64,000 bases of DNA from Zanthoxylum bungeanum (Eukaryota; Streptophyta; Magnoliopsida; Sapindales; Rutaceae), in assembly GCA_019454045.1 (NCBI GenBank), contig SKCR01048582.1:1-64000 (forward strand), in the 5' to 3' direction. Positions 33,478 to 46,128 of the stretch are shown here, in pieces. Every line of letters starts with the position of its first letter. Position 1 is the stretch's first letter. The notes under the pieces are model-generated. The model made no database searches and had not been told where the DNA came from. It was given only the letters and a program-made list of their open reading frames with translations. A program made the position numbers and the translations under genes.

Positions 33478-35300
33478 ACTACCTGATTCACATAAACCAG
33501 CAGCAATAGCTCAACATACACGTAATTATTAAAAACACATCAGGTCAAACCAACATATCAGGGTGATCCAGCACATCATCTCTATATGTAATCAGCTCAT
33601 AAATACTTATTCTTCACGTGTAATCATGGCACTATTAGAGCGATACAACATTATCTGGGTGATACAATAATCAACTCATACATAACTATCAAACATATGG
33701 CGATATAACATACAGAGCACAAGGCGATACAACATACATGCAGGTCCATCTTATCATCTTCCGACAACAAGTCAAGATTTATTTATTTTTCGATATCTTA
33801 GCTTTAATCTAATTGTTCGTCCCTTTCAAACTTTAGAAGGACTTAATTAACAATCATTTATTTTAGAAGTCAGTCATCATCAATATTAACTTTAAAGACC
33901 CGCTCTTTTAACCCGCCCATACACTGGAGCCAACAACTAAATATGTATAATCTCTAATAAAACTGATTAGAAAGTCACTCAAACCTATGTGATTCCTCGC
34001 TTATAAGATAATAATGTTGCAACGAGGTTTCCATCAGGACCATTACTGTAGTTGCCAATGATTAGATTTGCAAATTTCATCTGATGAATCGACTCCTTAA
34101 TTCTTTATTTGTGTCACCATTTTGGGGAAAGAGCAACAACTTTGGAGGAAAACAAATGCTGACGAGGGAGATTTTTTTTTTAAAAAAAAATTATATATAT
34201 TATATATATTATTATTATTATTATTATTTTAATTTTTTGTTATTTTTTAAGAAGTGAAAATTTGAAAATAAATAGAATTGATTGAAAAACGGGGATTGTT
34301 GAGATAATTAATTAAGGAATCAAATATCATTATTCTAAACTAAAATACTAGTCCGCACAAGCTCCATGAAACTTGTACAATCTTGTTATTATAGTCCAGA
34401 TTTATAAGGCATTATTATTTGGAGGAGTGATAATCGTATAAAAGCTAATACAAAATGATGACAAAACGACTTTTAATAATTTTCGTTTAGTTTCTTTATT
34501 TTTTAATTAAAAATGCTCTATATTTATGTTAGGTTGCGTAAAATTATGCTACCTAGCAAAACTTTACACGACCAATCACAAATATCGACTTTAATCCCTT
34601 TTAAAGTTTCTAAATTAACATTAATTTGTGTCTATATTTGTGTATCATAGTACAACAACCTGACATATTTTAAAAACAATTATTAATCATCAGTTAGGCC
34701 ATCAAACAAGTAAAAACAATGTAATCAGCGGAGAGGGGCAATGACATAAGAGGCAGAAAGACAATGACGACGTGCATCGTGGATGATCAATAGTGAAGCG
34801 GATTGAGGGATCGCTTGGATTTTGATTTTGAGAGGGACACCAAACGATCTGAATGATTTCAAAAGTTTTGAGGATTTGTTTTTTAGTTAATTGGTTTGAC
34901 TAATTTCTACTTTTTTATTTTTATTTTAAAAAAAAAAAAGTAAGACAAAACGATAATTTACTAAAGTAGTTTTGTCACCATTTTGTTTAGGTTTTGGTTT
35001 TGTACGATTATCATTTTCCTCAAAGTCTATTGGGTTGGATAAAGAAGACTCAAATTGGGCATAAGCCCAAAAGTAATCGGGTGCAAATAGAGGCCCATTA
35101 AAAATTGATCAAACGACATCGTTTATAGTTGCCAGAAATCACAAATGGCGAACGGGTCAGTCAAAAAACGACATCGTTGACAATGAGCAAATGTGTCAAT
35201 TAAAAAACTCTTCAAACATAGGTACAAAATCGTAACGTGGAGATGACAGTCCATCTCCATCTCCAAGCGCAACACGAAAGCTATACAAAAACGGCGACGA
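33478..35300. other. Intergenic region upstream of PRS3, unit 1
   Basis: No gene was recognised. 33630-33740 has four loose copies of a gcgatacaacat-type motif. About 34165-34235 is a low-complexity tract (T/A runs, TATA and ATT repeats) and 34930-34950 an A-run. The last few hundred bases before 35301 presumably hold the PRS3 promoter and 5' UTR. An out-of-frame upstream ATG at 35243 opens a frame that overlaps the PRS3 start; whether it is transcribed is unknown. Confidence 0.5.
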
Positions 35301-38300
35301 ATGAAGACCCCTGCAGCTTTCATTTCCCAAAAACCTCATTCTCCACTCGTTGTCAAATTCACCAGCAATCCAAAGCTCTTATACAAAAACAAAAGCCAAA
35401 TTATTCAGTGTGGCCAGATCAAGAGCTTTGAAAATCAACCTCAGAAATGGAGCATTGAATTTAAGTCTGGATCGGAGCCTATTCAGTTGATTCAAAATTC
35501 TACGTCGACCTCCGCCACGTCTGCGTCGGAATCGGCTGCCAGGACTATGAAAAAGGTCTGCCTCTTTTACTGTCCCGAAACTCAGGCGCTCGCCGATAGA
35601 GTTGCTGCTCAGTCTGATGCCATCCAGCTACGGAGCATCAACTGGAGGTTACTTTATATTTGTTTTTCCCATTTTTTATTTCTAAATTTTATGCAAAATA
35701 TATGAGAATTGGTCATTTTTTTTTCAGATGCTTTTATTTTTTAGTCAAACTTTTATGATCTGACCAAAAAAAGCGCTGATTTATGATTTTACCCTCCCTC
35801 TGTAAATCAACTCGAAATTGGACCTTTTGTTGGGCCCACACCTAAGAGGCATTGGAGGTAGTCGTTTCCATCCTGAGTAGTATCCTAGGAGTTGTTCTGT
35901 AGCCAAAATCCCCATAATGGTTTTTTACTCAAGGTGGTTGAATTATTTGTGATATGATTAATTCCTTAAGCTTGTGTACTTGAATAGATTATTCAGTATT
36001 TATGAACAGGCTTTATAAAATTGTGTACTCATTTACTAAGCTTGGTTATTTTGAGTTGAGCGATTGATTCAAGTTCTAGTTATTGTCTTTAACATATTTA
36101 TGCAATTTAATACTTTTAGGAAATTCGATGATGGATTCCCCAACTTATTTATACCGAATGCACATGGAATTCGTGGACAACATGTAGCTTTCTTGGCCTC
36201 GTTTAGTTCCCCGAGTAAAATTTTTGAGCAACTATCCGTCATCTACGCGTTGCCAAAACTGTTCATCTCTTCTTTCACACTTGTCCTCCCTTTCTTTCCC
36301 ACGGGCACTTCTGAACGCATGGAGGATGAGGGAGATGTTGCGACAGCTTTTACTCTTGCTAGGATCCTGTCAAATATACCAACTTCCAGGGGAGGACCAA
36401 CTAGCTTAGTGACATTTGATATACATGCATTGCAGGTTTGTTGTTTTGAATGATTTATTCTGCTAGTTAATTAGCAATTTCTTTTCTTTTATGGGTTTAT
36501 ATTTTTCTTTTATCGCTTTGGTTGTGATGATTTTCTAACTATCTCACATGGCTTGTTTTGTGATTTCTTAGGAGAGGTTCTACTTTGGTGATACGATTTT
36601 ACCATGTTTCGGAAGTGGGATACCTTTGCTATTAAATAGGCTCCAACAGCTCCCTGATTCTGACAATGTAAGTATTTTTTTCCATTTTACTTGGATGATT
36701 TTAACTTTTGAAACACCAGGGGCAACAGTTCTTAAAGCATCCACACAAGCAGAGTAATTTTTGTTGACCTAAATTAGGAATATAGCCGCTACAAATCATC
36801 TTCATTTGTCCTTAAAACTTGACAGAGTCGGATCTGAAGTTCGTTCTCCACCTGTTTTGATGTGTTAACCACATCATGAACATATAGATCATCAGTATAG
36901 TATGAGTGTGTCATGTGTGCTTTTCCTTTTACTGAAGTTTTGCTAATAAGTACAGAGTTAAAGTAACATTTTTTTTTAGTAGACTAAGTTTAAGATCCCT
37001 TAAAGGAGTTGCTGCTCATCGGGGATGTAATTTTTTTTATTCGAGTCCATCCCTAAATACTAGGTGACTAAGGACTCCTCTTTTATGTTTCACATATTAA
37101 TCTGGATTCAAAAGTCAGTCTTTTTCAGGTAATTGTTTACCTGTTACTAGGAGTAGAAGTTGGAATTCTTATTGACTTGATTGTTAAATCGAATGAGATT
37201 AATTACTTCAAGAGAACCTTTTTTTTTCACAATAAGTGCTCTGTTCTAATTTTCTTCAGTTTTTCAGATATCCATAGCTTTTCCTGATGATGGTGCGTGG
37301 AAACGATTTCATAAGCAGCTGCAGCATTTTCCGATGGTATTGTATATTATCCATGTTCAAGGATGCTTAAAGTCACTTGTATTGCGTCCATCTTGCATCA
37401 GATTACAAAAAAGTCTGTTGGAATAAATAATATATGCTTGAATTCTCATGTTTCCTTGAATGATATTTTGCAAACTAGAGAGAGCAAGTGATTTGTGTTT
37501 CATGGCAGAATACAGGAATGAGGTTCCGGATACAATGAAATTTTCACCTGTTTCTGAGACCATTATCACCATAAAATTATTACCAAGATGTAACCATGTG
37601 AAAAAAAAAAAGCATTTTACGGGATGATATTTGATTACTGCACAATTTACCATCCAGCAGGTTTTTTAATGACCTGTAGATCTCCAGTTAACTGCTTTGG
37701 GTCACAAGCCTGCTGAGGTGGATGGGATTAGGAATTTTATCTGTAACAAAATCTGAAGTGGGTGGATATGATATTGTGGTTATCAGTGTTCTAAAATGCG
37801 CTAGGCGCTAGTTGGGCGGCGACCCAGCGCCTAGGCGGGGCCTACACGGTTAATCGAAAATTGAGAATTTCTATAATTAGGTTTAAGATTTGGTATGATT
37901 TAGAGAAATTAATCATAGATAAATGTTATTTGAGTAATGGCTAATATTTATAAATGGTTAATTTGGTGAGAAACTAACAAAAATAGAAAAAAGATTAGAT
38001 TTTTGAAAATAGGGTTTATGCTCTAATTTGAGATTTTTTCAAATTGATGAGTTAGAGAGTTAATTTTATAAAATTAAGGTTAGGGTTAGGATTGGGGTGT
38101 GTTCGGCCGAAAAAAGCAATTAATTTCGAATTCTGCATCGGTCAATGGCGGTTGACCGATGAATTTGCGACGAGCGCCTGGCCCCAAATCGTTGGGGCGA
38201 GGCGCGGCGGCCATAGGCCGCCGAACCTATATGCGCCGCCTAGGCGGGGCTTTTAAGAACACTGGTGGTTATCTGTTTGCCAAGGAGAGAAAAGCAACCT

Positions 38301-39877
38301 TGTTTGAGGGGTTGGTGTTATTCAATTATTGTATTCCTGATAGCTATGGATCCAGTGTATTTCTTGCAGTTGCAATGGCTTAAAGAATCTGCTTGATGTG
38401 CTTTGAGACATTGTTCTTTAGTTCGCGGTGATAGATATGCTTGTGTTTCTTACACCTTAGTGTTGCATAACATCTTGTTATATTTATATACTAGGGTGCC
38501 TTGCGTAGATTTTTCATATCATTGTTATGCAGATTGTTTGTAATAAAGTTCGGGAAGGCAACCAAAGGATTGTACGCATCAAGGAGGGAGACCCTCGAGG
38601 ACGGCACATTGTGATCGTTGATGATCTGGTTCAATCAGGTGGCACTCTCATTGAATGTCAGGTATACAACTTTTTGTTCTGTGTTGCACATTTCCCATTT
38701 CAATTCTGTTAATCTAGATCTCAAAAACTATGAAGGAATATAATATGCCCTGGGGAAGAAACGTGATTTTAGTGAAAAAGGAATAATGAGTTTATATACT
38801 CCTAAATTTGAGATATTAAAGGTTTCCATTTTAATTGGTGTCACATTTTATAAGTTCATTCATATTATAGTTAGGGTGCTCTGTTCCTAGTCTCACCGGA
38901 GAGGCCTGCATTATGGGAACCAGATAGGATCTGATTAAACAGTTTACTGCACTGTTTGCCTGTGTCATGGTCAGAGAAATGATCATAGACTCGCAACTCC
39001 AAAGTGTTGTAGAGATGGGGGGAAGGCTAGGGAATGCACTAGAAAAAAACATTTACTACTTTGTAGTAGGACCAAACTTTTGGAATCGGATTAATATCGA
39101 AAACCACAATTATCCTGTATTAATTGGAACACTGTTGCCTTGAGATATTTAGAGTGGCTGAACTTCAAAGTCATGAGAGCTTCTATATAGGTTTTTAACT
39201 ATGATATACTTGTATTAAAAGGATAGCCCAGCAGACGAGGCTTCCCACACTGTTGGCTCTGGGGAGGATTCAATGTACGCAACCATTATGGGTTCTGTGG
39301 GCTCTGATATACTTGTATTGATTTGGAAAATTGTTTTATGGTGATTGATGAACTTCAAAGTTGTGAGAGCTTCGATCTCAACCAACAAAACAATGTTCTC
39401 GTCAAGTGATTTCATACTGTCTGGTATGGAACCAATTAACCTTGTGTTACCTTGATGTCTTTTAGAAAGTGCTAGCAGCCCACGGAGCAGCCAAAATAAG
39501 CGCTTATGTGACACATGGAATTTTTCCTAACACGTCGTGGGAAAGATTTAAGCAAGATAATGGAGGTATTACATACATAAACTCACTCAGTAGCTACCTT
39601 GCGTTGTCGTTGTCGTTTTTTTCTTTTCTTCTTTTTAATTCTTTTCAATTCGCTTTCCATTTGAGAAAGGAGATCAACATTATATTACTTATGCAGTGTG
39701 GTTCAGTAATCTCTCTTCAATTCTATTCTCTTTATTTACACAGGAAATCCTGAGTCTGGCCTGACCTACTTTTGGATTACTGACTCCTGCCCAATGACAG
39801 TGAATGAGGTTATGAACAAACCGCCATTTGAAGTTCTGAGTCTTGCGGGTTCCATTGCATCTGCTCTTCAGATATAA
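35301..39877 (+). CDS. PRS3: Ribose-phosphate pyrophosphokinase (class II, PRS3-like), unit 1, seven exons
   Basis: It makes PRPP from ribose 5-phosphate and ATP, the entry metabolite for purine, pyrimidine, NAD, His and Trp synthesis. Exons: 35301-35647, 36120-36435, 36572-36667, 37268-37336, 38533-38661, 39466-39565, 39744-39877. All introns are GT-AG and all phases join, giving 396 residues. Motifs: DGFPNLF and [12 protein letters not shown] (about 118-140), [48 protein letters not shown] (about 259-268), the PRPP loop [13 protein letters not shown] (303-315) and C-terminal [11 protein letters not shown]. The N-terminal extension is rich in S and K with no acidic residue before about 44, suggesting an organellar transit peptide as in PRS3 rather than the shorter cytosolic PRS4. 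Class II plant enzymes are known to be phosphate-independent. The assignment to PRS3 over PRS4 rests on length only. Confidence 0.93.
37784..38264. mobile_element. hAT-type MITE in PRS3 intron 4, unit 1
   Basis: It is 481 bp with terminal inverted repeats cagtgttct-aaaa and an 8-bp target-site duplication gtggttat (37776-37783 and 38265-38272). The subterminal regions are GC-rich palindromes of cgcctaggcg type. It has no coding capacity. It lies mid-intron, away from the splice sites. The same element sits at 62133-62613 in unit 2. Confidence 0.9.
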
Positions 39878-40606
39878 ATTGGGATTGAAATATCTACTTG
39901 GATCATCTATAGAGAATTTCAGGGTTGATTTTGATGAACAATCTTATTAATGAATGAATAAGAGAGCGGCAGAGGTATATTAGTTTGTTTGCTTTTGTTT
40001 AAACTATTCCGACTGAATAAAATCAAAATAATGGGTATCCACCTGATTCAACATGAAATAAATGGTTTTGGATGTGGAAAAATATATTAAGGCTTTGTTT
40101 GATGTTATGAACAAATAATAGTTCATTTATGTTAAAAAAAATAATTACTGGGGAAAAATTAAAATTTTTAGTTTTTGCAAAATTCAATTTTGAAAGAAAT
40201 TACGATTAGTAAATACATAAAAAGTTATGTTTGGATCTAAATATAATTTTATCATCTGTAAACCACAATACCAAAGAGGCCCTAACTTAAATGTAAACTA
40301 CTAAATTAGAAAGATGGAGGGAATTCAAAAAGGTTGCAGGTATTTAAATTTTTTCATCCTCAGGAAAACTTATACCACAGAGATCCATATAGGAAAACAA
40401 TCACAGAAAACAAAATAGGAAAATGAGACTCAAAAGTCAGAAAAAAAATGCTGTTAAGTTCAATTTATACATGTATAAACTTTTAAAAGAAGGAACCACC
40501 ACACCATAAAGGCCTATAATTATTCCCCTGCCCTGTTCTTTCTCTCTCAGTGTTCACTGACTTATCAGACTCAGCTTATAACAAAAATCAGATGCAAGAA
40601 CACCAG
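39878..40606. other. 3'-3' intergenic region between PRS3 and the TrpD-like gene
   Basis: This is 729 bp between two convergent stop codons. An aataaa near 40016 could serve as the PRS3 poly-A signal. No gene was recognised. It is AT-rich with short A-runs. Confidence 0.5.
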
Positions 40607-42121
40607 TCACTTCAACTTGTGAGAAATCTTTATGTAATTTAGGAGCCTTCTGAGAGCCTTACCACTATCAATGGCCTCTCTGGCTCTATCCATTGCCACT
40701 GATACATCTTCTCCACCCTCACATCCCAGCAAGTGATCCACCATTCCAGCATTCAAGACAATTCGATCATATGTTGGTCCTTTCTCACCATGAAGAGCTG
40801 CCAAACCCAACTCTATATTCTTTGAAACCTAAAATTGCAGAAATAAGTGGGTATGTATGAGAACATGGAACAAGCAATCTAGGACCAGTTTTTAAGACCA
40901 AGAAAATTATCCTGAAACAAATAGCTAAGGTTAAAACAAGTAAAGATATAGCCTAAAGATTCTAGTTCATTGTTAGCAGGTGTCGGTTTGGAAGCATGTT
41001 AATTTTGCTGCAACGAAGGTCTCCATGAAGTTACAAAGGCCGGGAAACAGTTAGATATAGGAACAAGTTGTAATTGGTAATACAGCAGCATCTATAGCTA
41101 TCAGATGCATGCTTGAAGGGCAAGTCAAGTATAGCACAGAATAAAAAGATCTAGCAATGAAGAGAAACTCAACAGATCTATCAGTTCTTGGAGTATCGGT
41201 GGGCTCAAAACCATAGTTACTGGCATTGACCTCGAGGTTGAAACTCTGGCGCGACACCCCTGCAATACCAAAATTTGAGGTTAGAGTGTTGGTGCTAGAA
41301 CAGCAGTGCATGAATTTCAGTCAATTTGATAGGAAGGTGTTAAATACCAATAATGAGCATAGCTATATATACAACTGAAAAAAGAATTGTGCATTTTCTA
41401 ATAAGAGAAATTATAACTGTACAAGAACAGGAGGTAAAGAAGTGACATGCTAAGTTATACAAACCATCTCCTTCAAGAGAAGACACCGAGTTCAGTGAAC
41501 GGAACCCTGAACAGTAATTGACAGGAAGTCCTTTTGATACATTTACTGATCGCAATCTTGTTGTCATTGAGAGTGCCCCTTCCTCACCCTAAACCACATA
41601 TTCAGATAATAAACAAGTGACATTCCCAAGTTACTTAATTGATGCTTTAATGTAGGTTTCTATTAATACCAATCATCTTACTGGAACAAAGACAAATCTC
41701 CTAGCATTGCCAAACCAAAGAAGGTCTTGAAGAAAGTTGTTACAAAATTAATAATTGGAAAACCTCTCAATTGTATGAAAGGCAAAGTTTCAACCTTCAC
41801 CACCAAACCAGAATGAACACCTCTTCTTTTCATGAGCATCAAGAGTGGCTCCTCATATCCTTCATGATAAAATCCAGCAACAATTGCTTCTCTTCCCCGG
41901 GCCTGCTCAAAAAGCAACACATTTTGCGTAGTCAGGCTCTAGAACCTAAATAAGATGTATTACCACCAGGAAAAAAATAAAAATAGCATGAAAAGAAACA
42001 CATAACTACAGAGTCTACTTGATATAGTATATCGCTTACCCTGACAAATTGCTGAACCTTTTCACTTGTTGCCACTGGGGGGCGTTTCTTTATGTGCTCC
42101 CTCAACCCAATCAATGAATAT
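40607..42121 (-). pseudogene. Anthranilate phosphoribosyltransferase-like gene, 3' exons only (5' end lost at duplication junction)
   Basis: Five exons on the - strand: 42121-42040, 41902-41795, 41588-41465, 41259-41174 and 40828-40607. Their phases join and the introns are GT-AG. They encode YSLIGLREHIKKRPPVATSE, then REAIVAGFYHEGYEEPLLML, GEEGALSMTTRLRSV, and a C-terminus with GPTYDRIVLNAGMVDHLLGC and DRAREAIDSGKALRRLLNYI. That end matches the plant TrpD-like (glycosyltransferase family 3 fold) proteins related to anthranilate phosphoribosyltransferase, which in the canonical enzyme transfers the PRPP ribosyl group to anthranilate. The exact substrate of this plant paralogue is not known to me. 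The upstream exons are absent: 30 bp above the first visible exon, at 42151/42152, the sequence becomes retrotransposon. This copy is therefore truncated; a complete one may lie right of the window. Confidence 0.75.
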
Positions 42122-42151
42122 CTGCAAAAGGGCTCATTTTCAATTTAATTG

Positions 42152-43863
42152 GAATCAACCTTTAACTCTTAAAGATCAATTCCATGCTCATCATAATTTG
42201 TTTGGGTATTTATGGTGAGTATTTTGGCTTGATTTTTGATGAAGAAAACAAAGAAAACCACAGCCCTCTTTCCTTGCAAACTCTCGGCAGTGAGGAGAGA
42301 AAAAAGGATGAAGTGTGTTTTTTTTTTTATTTCCACGGCAGTGGCTTCTGCTTTTTAAAAAAAAAAAATTGCTTTTTTATTTTTTATTTTTTGTTTTTTT
42401 TTCTCTCTCGGCAGAAGCTTAAAAAACAAAAAGGGGAAGTTGTTCTATTTTTCTTTGAATTCGGCAGAAGCATAAAACAAAACGGGGAAGGCGTTTTGCT
42501 TTTTAAAATTTTGTTTTTATTAAAATTAATTAAACAAAACAAACCGCCAATTAAATATAAACCATGGTTTAAAAGCATCTTTACTCCACACCACATGTTT
42601 CAAAAAGTTAACTTAACCAAAGTTAAATAATAAAATATTTCACCAACTTTGTAACTTAGTTACAATTAAAAACCTTAGTTACATTAACTAAAATTATTCA
42701 ATTGCTTTAACTTAGTTACATTAATTAATTAATACATTTATTTGTATAAACTAAGTAATTAATTTTGTACATTAATTTAACAATTAAATTAATTTACTAT
42801 TTAATTACTAATTAATGTAAATCAAATTTGCATTTAGTATACAATAAACTTATATCAACTCTTGATATAAAATTAATTAATTTAATTCATCTCATGAATT
42901 ATCAAATTAAACAATTTAATCCTAAAAACCCAAAAATACTTTGTCAACATTTGACGAGAGGTCGCCCTAGTGCTCAACGAGTAAACTCAATATAATGGAA
43001 CTCTCTAGGTTCACGTTCGGTTGTTACGTATATATATACTTATATATCTCATATACTTGTATACATATTTCATGAAGGTCTGCCCACCTACAAATCATGA
43101 CTAAACAACACGACACGTCGAACCATACAAGTTGAGGTTAAAATGCTAATGTATAATCCCTTCATCATTTCCGATTCCAATTGAGTAAGGTTATAGTTAT
43201 ATTGTCAAAACCTTATCTACTTAATATAAAATAAACTTTCATAATTATATTCCATTAATAAATAATATATGAAAAACTCTTTTTCAATATTATTTATAAT
43301 GTTAAAGAAACAATTTCTTCAATGAACTTTTGGCCAAAAGATTCCGGAATATATTCTGAAAATTTCTGGAAACAAAATCCAACCATATGGACTGACGAAT
43401 CCTCATCTTAACACACACCGATCTTAACTAATGAATATCTGCATTTCTATACGAACTTCCGCTAAGCTCACAGTCTGTTGAGATAAACCATATGTTCATT
43501 ACATATATAGACAATGCACAAGTCTTACCAATATAATGACCGACCCATGTTAATATATCTAGACCAGGAATAATTTATATTTGAGAGAATACGTGATATT
43601 TCTCAACACCATTTGCAAATCTTGCAACTATATCACCATATGTTGTAACTCTCGGGTCTTTACTAATTTCATATAAGGTTCCGAGTGAAACTCGAAATCT
43701 CTAACTCTTAGAGCAATCTAACAATTAGCTTTACATTATATAAATAAAAGTAAGAGTTTTACCATATAAATAAATAAATAACCATGATAAAATAAATATT
43801 ATATTGCATAAATATCAAATATTCATACAAAAAGTGAATGGTGCTCGATTACCATTTCTAACA
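42152..43863. mobile_element. Right part of LTR-like insertion, unit 2
   Basis: It corresponds to 15602-19492 without the nested solo LTR. The left end is cut by the duplication junction and the right end is the normal ccatttctaaca followed by catgg. It holds the same poly-A/T-rich block at about 42310-42430. It has no coding domain. Confidence 0.8.
43039..43043. other. Empty target site for the solo LTR of unit 1
   Basis: A single cttat stands where unit 1 has cttat, solo LTR, cttat (16490-18670). Flanks match on both sides (gttgttacgtatatatata left, atatctcatatac right). Confidence 0.92.
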
Positions 43864-44812
43864 CATGGGGACTTCAGAAAGATGTAAACGTGCTTCATAC
43901 AAGGTATTAAAAGTCAATGAGCCAACATGTGTTATAACTAAACCTTGGCCATTTCCTACAAGTAAAGAATCTATACCTTCATAAGGCTTGTTGTTTTGTA
44001 TATTGGAGTGATCATTGGTTAAATGGTAAGTAGTTCCACTATCCAAATACCAACCTTGGTCTACTATCCTATCAATTGTGGTAACAAGTACTTATCATGC
44101 TTATGTTCCATTTGAACTAGCACTAGGAGCATAGGACGTGGCCTAAACAGATGAGTTTTGTGAAAAATGTAAGGCTGAAGAATGAGTTGTAGGTGGATTT
44201 GGTTGTGGAAAGGGTAAAGAATAATTTGGAGATGGATTTAGTGGATAAGGAGAAGCATAATGCATTTGAGGTGATAGTGTTTATGGTTGAAAATATGGTG
44301 TTGAGAATCTAGGCATATAGAACTGATTGTACTTATTATGACATTCAAAAGTGGTGTGGTTATGTTTGTAATATATTTGCCAAAATATATTATTTCCTCT
44401 TGGATTAAAACTTCCCATTCCACTATTAAAACCATTTATTTCTCTTCAGTTACCATTCCATCCTCCTATGCCTTGATTATTTTCATAACCTGGCCAAACA
44501 ACTATATTCTGACCATTAAAAGCATAACCAGCCTTTTTTTTGTGATTTAAATACTCATATACTATTATAACCTCATCTACCATAACCTCTCCCTTAGCTA
44601 ATATTATAAATATTTTTTTATATCACCAGAATGTACCAAATTAGCCACAAAATCATACATGATTTCCTTAGTCAAAACCATACCAAACGTGCCTCATATG
44701 ATAATAATAAAGCATAAGCATTACTATAATTCATGTGTAACATATTAGCCTCAATGTACACAACCATAGGATAATATTTTGTTCCTAAACCAAAAATCTT
44801 ATGTGTTATAAT
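43864..44812 (-). pseudogene. Old copia host element: protease and gag linker, unit 2
   Basis: Second copy of 19493-20440. The DSGTTYHLTNDHSN protease segment is at 44046-43864 on the - strand, with the same stops upstream. It is bounded right by element A copy 2. Confidence 0.75.
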
Positions 44813-45344
44813 TGTTGTAAATTCCTCAAATTCATTAAATATGATATGTATATGTATTTATATACCTTTGGAATTCCCAAGAGGTGTATGGGAGGTTGCA
44901 ATCCTTGGAGGGTTGCAACCCACCCCAAGGGGTGCCCTATTGGCACCCCTCCATGCCTTATATAAGAAGGCTTTTATTCCAAATGTAAATACAGAATATA
45001 TACAACTATTTTCAGAGAATAAGAAAAAAGGCACTGTTGTTTTCTTTGTTTTGAGAGAGAGATCCACCATTTTATCCTAGTTCAAACACTTGTGAAGGAG
45101 TGCACCTTGAACAAGTAGAATCCAAGTTATCCTGGGAGAACATTGGCAATTTGAATCCGTAGAGCACCTGTGACGGGGCCAATAAGTTCTTAAGGACAGA
45201 GTTTTTCTCGACTTGGACGATTGAATCAGGTTTTTCTGGTTCTTACTGTTTTAGGGTTATATTGCATCTAGATCTACTATTGGATGTTTGATCTGACTGA
45301 AGTGCATGTTTATATTACTGTTTAATGACATTATTTTGCCCACA
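44813..45344 (+). repeat. 5' LTR of element A, unit 2
   Basis: It matches 20441-20972 with a few differences. The internal ataagttcttaag and the matching cttaagaacttat just outside the LTR (45347-45359) are both conserved. Confidence 0.95.
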
Positions 45345-45497
45345 ATCTTAAGAACTTATCGCTCTAGTGTTATTAGATAGTAATTTGAATGTTAGGGTTT
45401 GTATATTTTCTGAAAAATACGAACTGTGCATGAAAAACCCGTAGGGCGTTCGAACGCCCGACGCACGCGAAGGCTAAAATTTGAAAAATCGTAAGAA

Positions 45498-45802
45498 CGT
45501 TCGAACGCGTCTTCAAACGCAACTCGAACGCAAGCCTTCTGCCTAAGAACGTTCGAACGCGTCATAAACGCAACTCGAACGCAAACTCTCGGGAATCATT
45601 CCGTTCGAACGCGTTCACGAACGCTATACGAACGTGAAATCTCTGGAATCATACCATTCGAACGCGTTATCAAACGCTACTCGAACGTGAACTCTCTGGA
45701 AACACTTCGTTCGAACGCGTTATCAAACACAACACGAACGCACACACACTGGACAGTCTCGTTCGAACGTAGATACGAACGTGACACTAACGACTTTGTC
45801 CT
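45498..45802 (+). repeat. Six tandem 52-53 bp repeats in element A leader, unit 2
   Basis: The same array as 21130-21436, with the first unit headed by the full acgttcgaacgcg. It is followed by the putative leader intron 45803-46122 (donor gtaagtat, acceptor gattttccag). Confidence 0.9.
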
Positions 45803-46128
45803 GTAAGTATCATAAACTGCAAACTTTAATTAATATTAACTTGGTTACTCATATACTGTAAACACATTAATCTTGGTAGTATAGATTTAAGTTATTATTA
45901 AGTTGTTCAATTATCACAGCATACACATAGTGATAAAGTTGAAATTGATTGGTTGTTGCATAATTGGTTGAGAATTTAAAGTGTAATAATACACAAGTAA
46001 TTCCATCCAATCTTGATTGACATATATATCTACATTTATTATATATCACTTTGAACAAGGTCATTCGTTGATCGTTGTGCAATTTGTCTTTCGTAGACTA
46101 ATTGACCCTGTTGATTTTCCAGTTACAG

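Larger units (their letters stand above)
15602..42151 (+). repeat. Tandem duplication, unit 1
   Basis: From 15602 to at least 39647 the sequence is repeated in the same orientation from 42152 to the end of the window, at an offset of about 24.35 kb once the solo LTR at 16495-18665 is discounted. Both units carry the old copia fragments, element A, the gag-only element, PRS3 and its intronic MITE in identical order with the same duplications. Differences are scattered single bases and short indels. Unit 1 additionally has the solo LTR. The segment 39648-42151 (end of PRS3 and the TrpD-like gene) is seen only here because the window ends inside unit 2. Confidence 0.95.

Noticed and set aside
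35123..35323. Open frame antisense to the PRS3 start
   Set aside because: Shadow of the promoter/exon 1 region with no domain.
38080..38100. ttagggttagg, resembling a telomere repeat
   Set aside because: Fewer than two units, inside a MITE, so not an interstitial telomere array.
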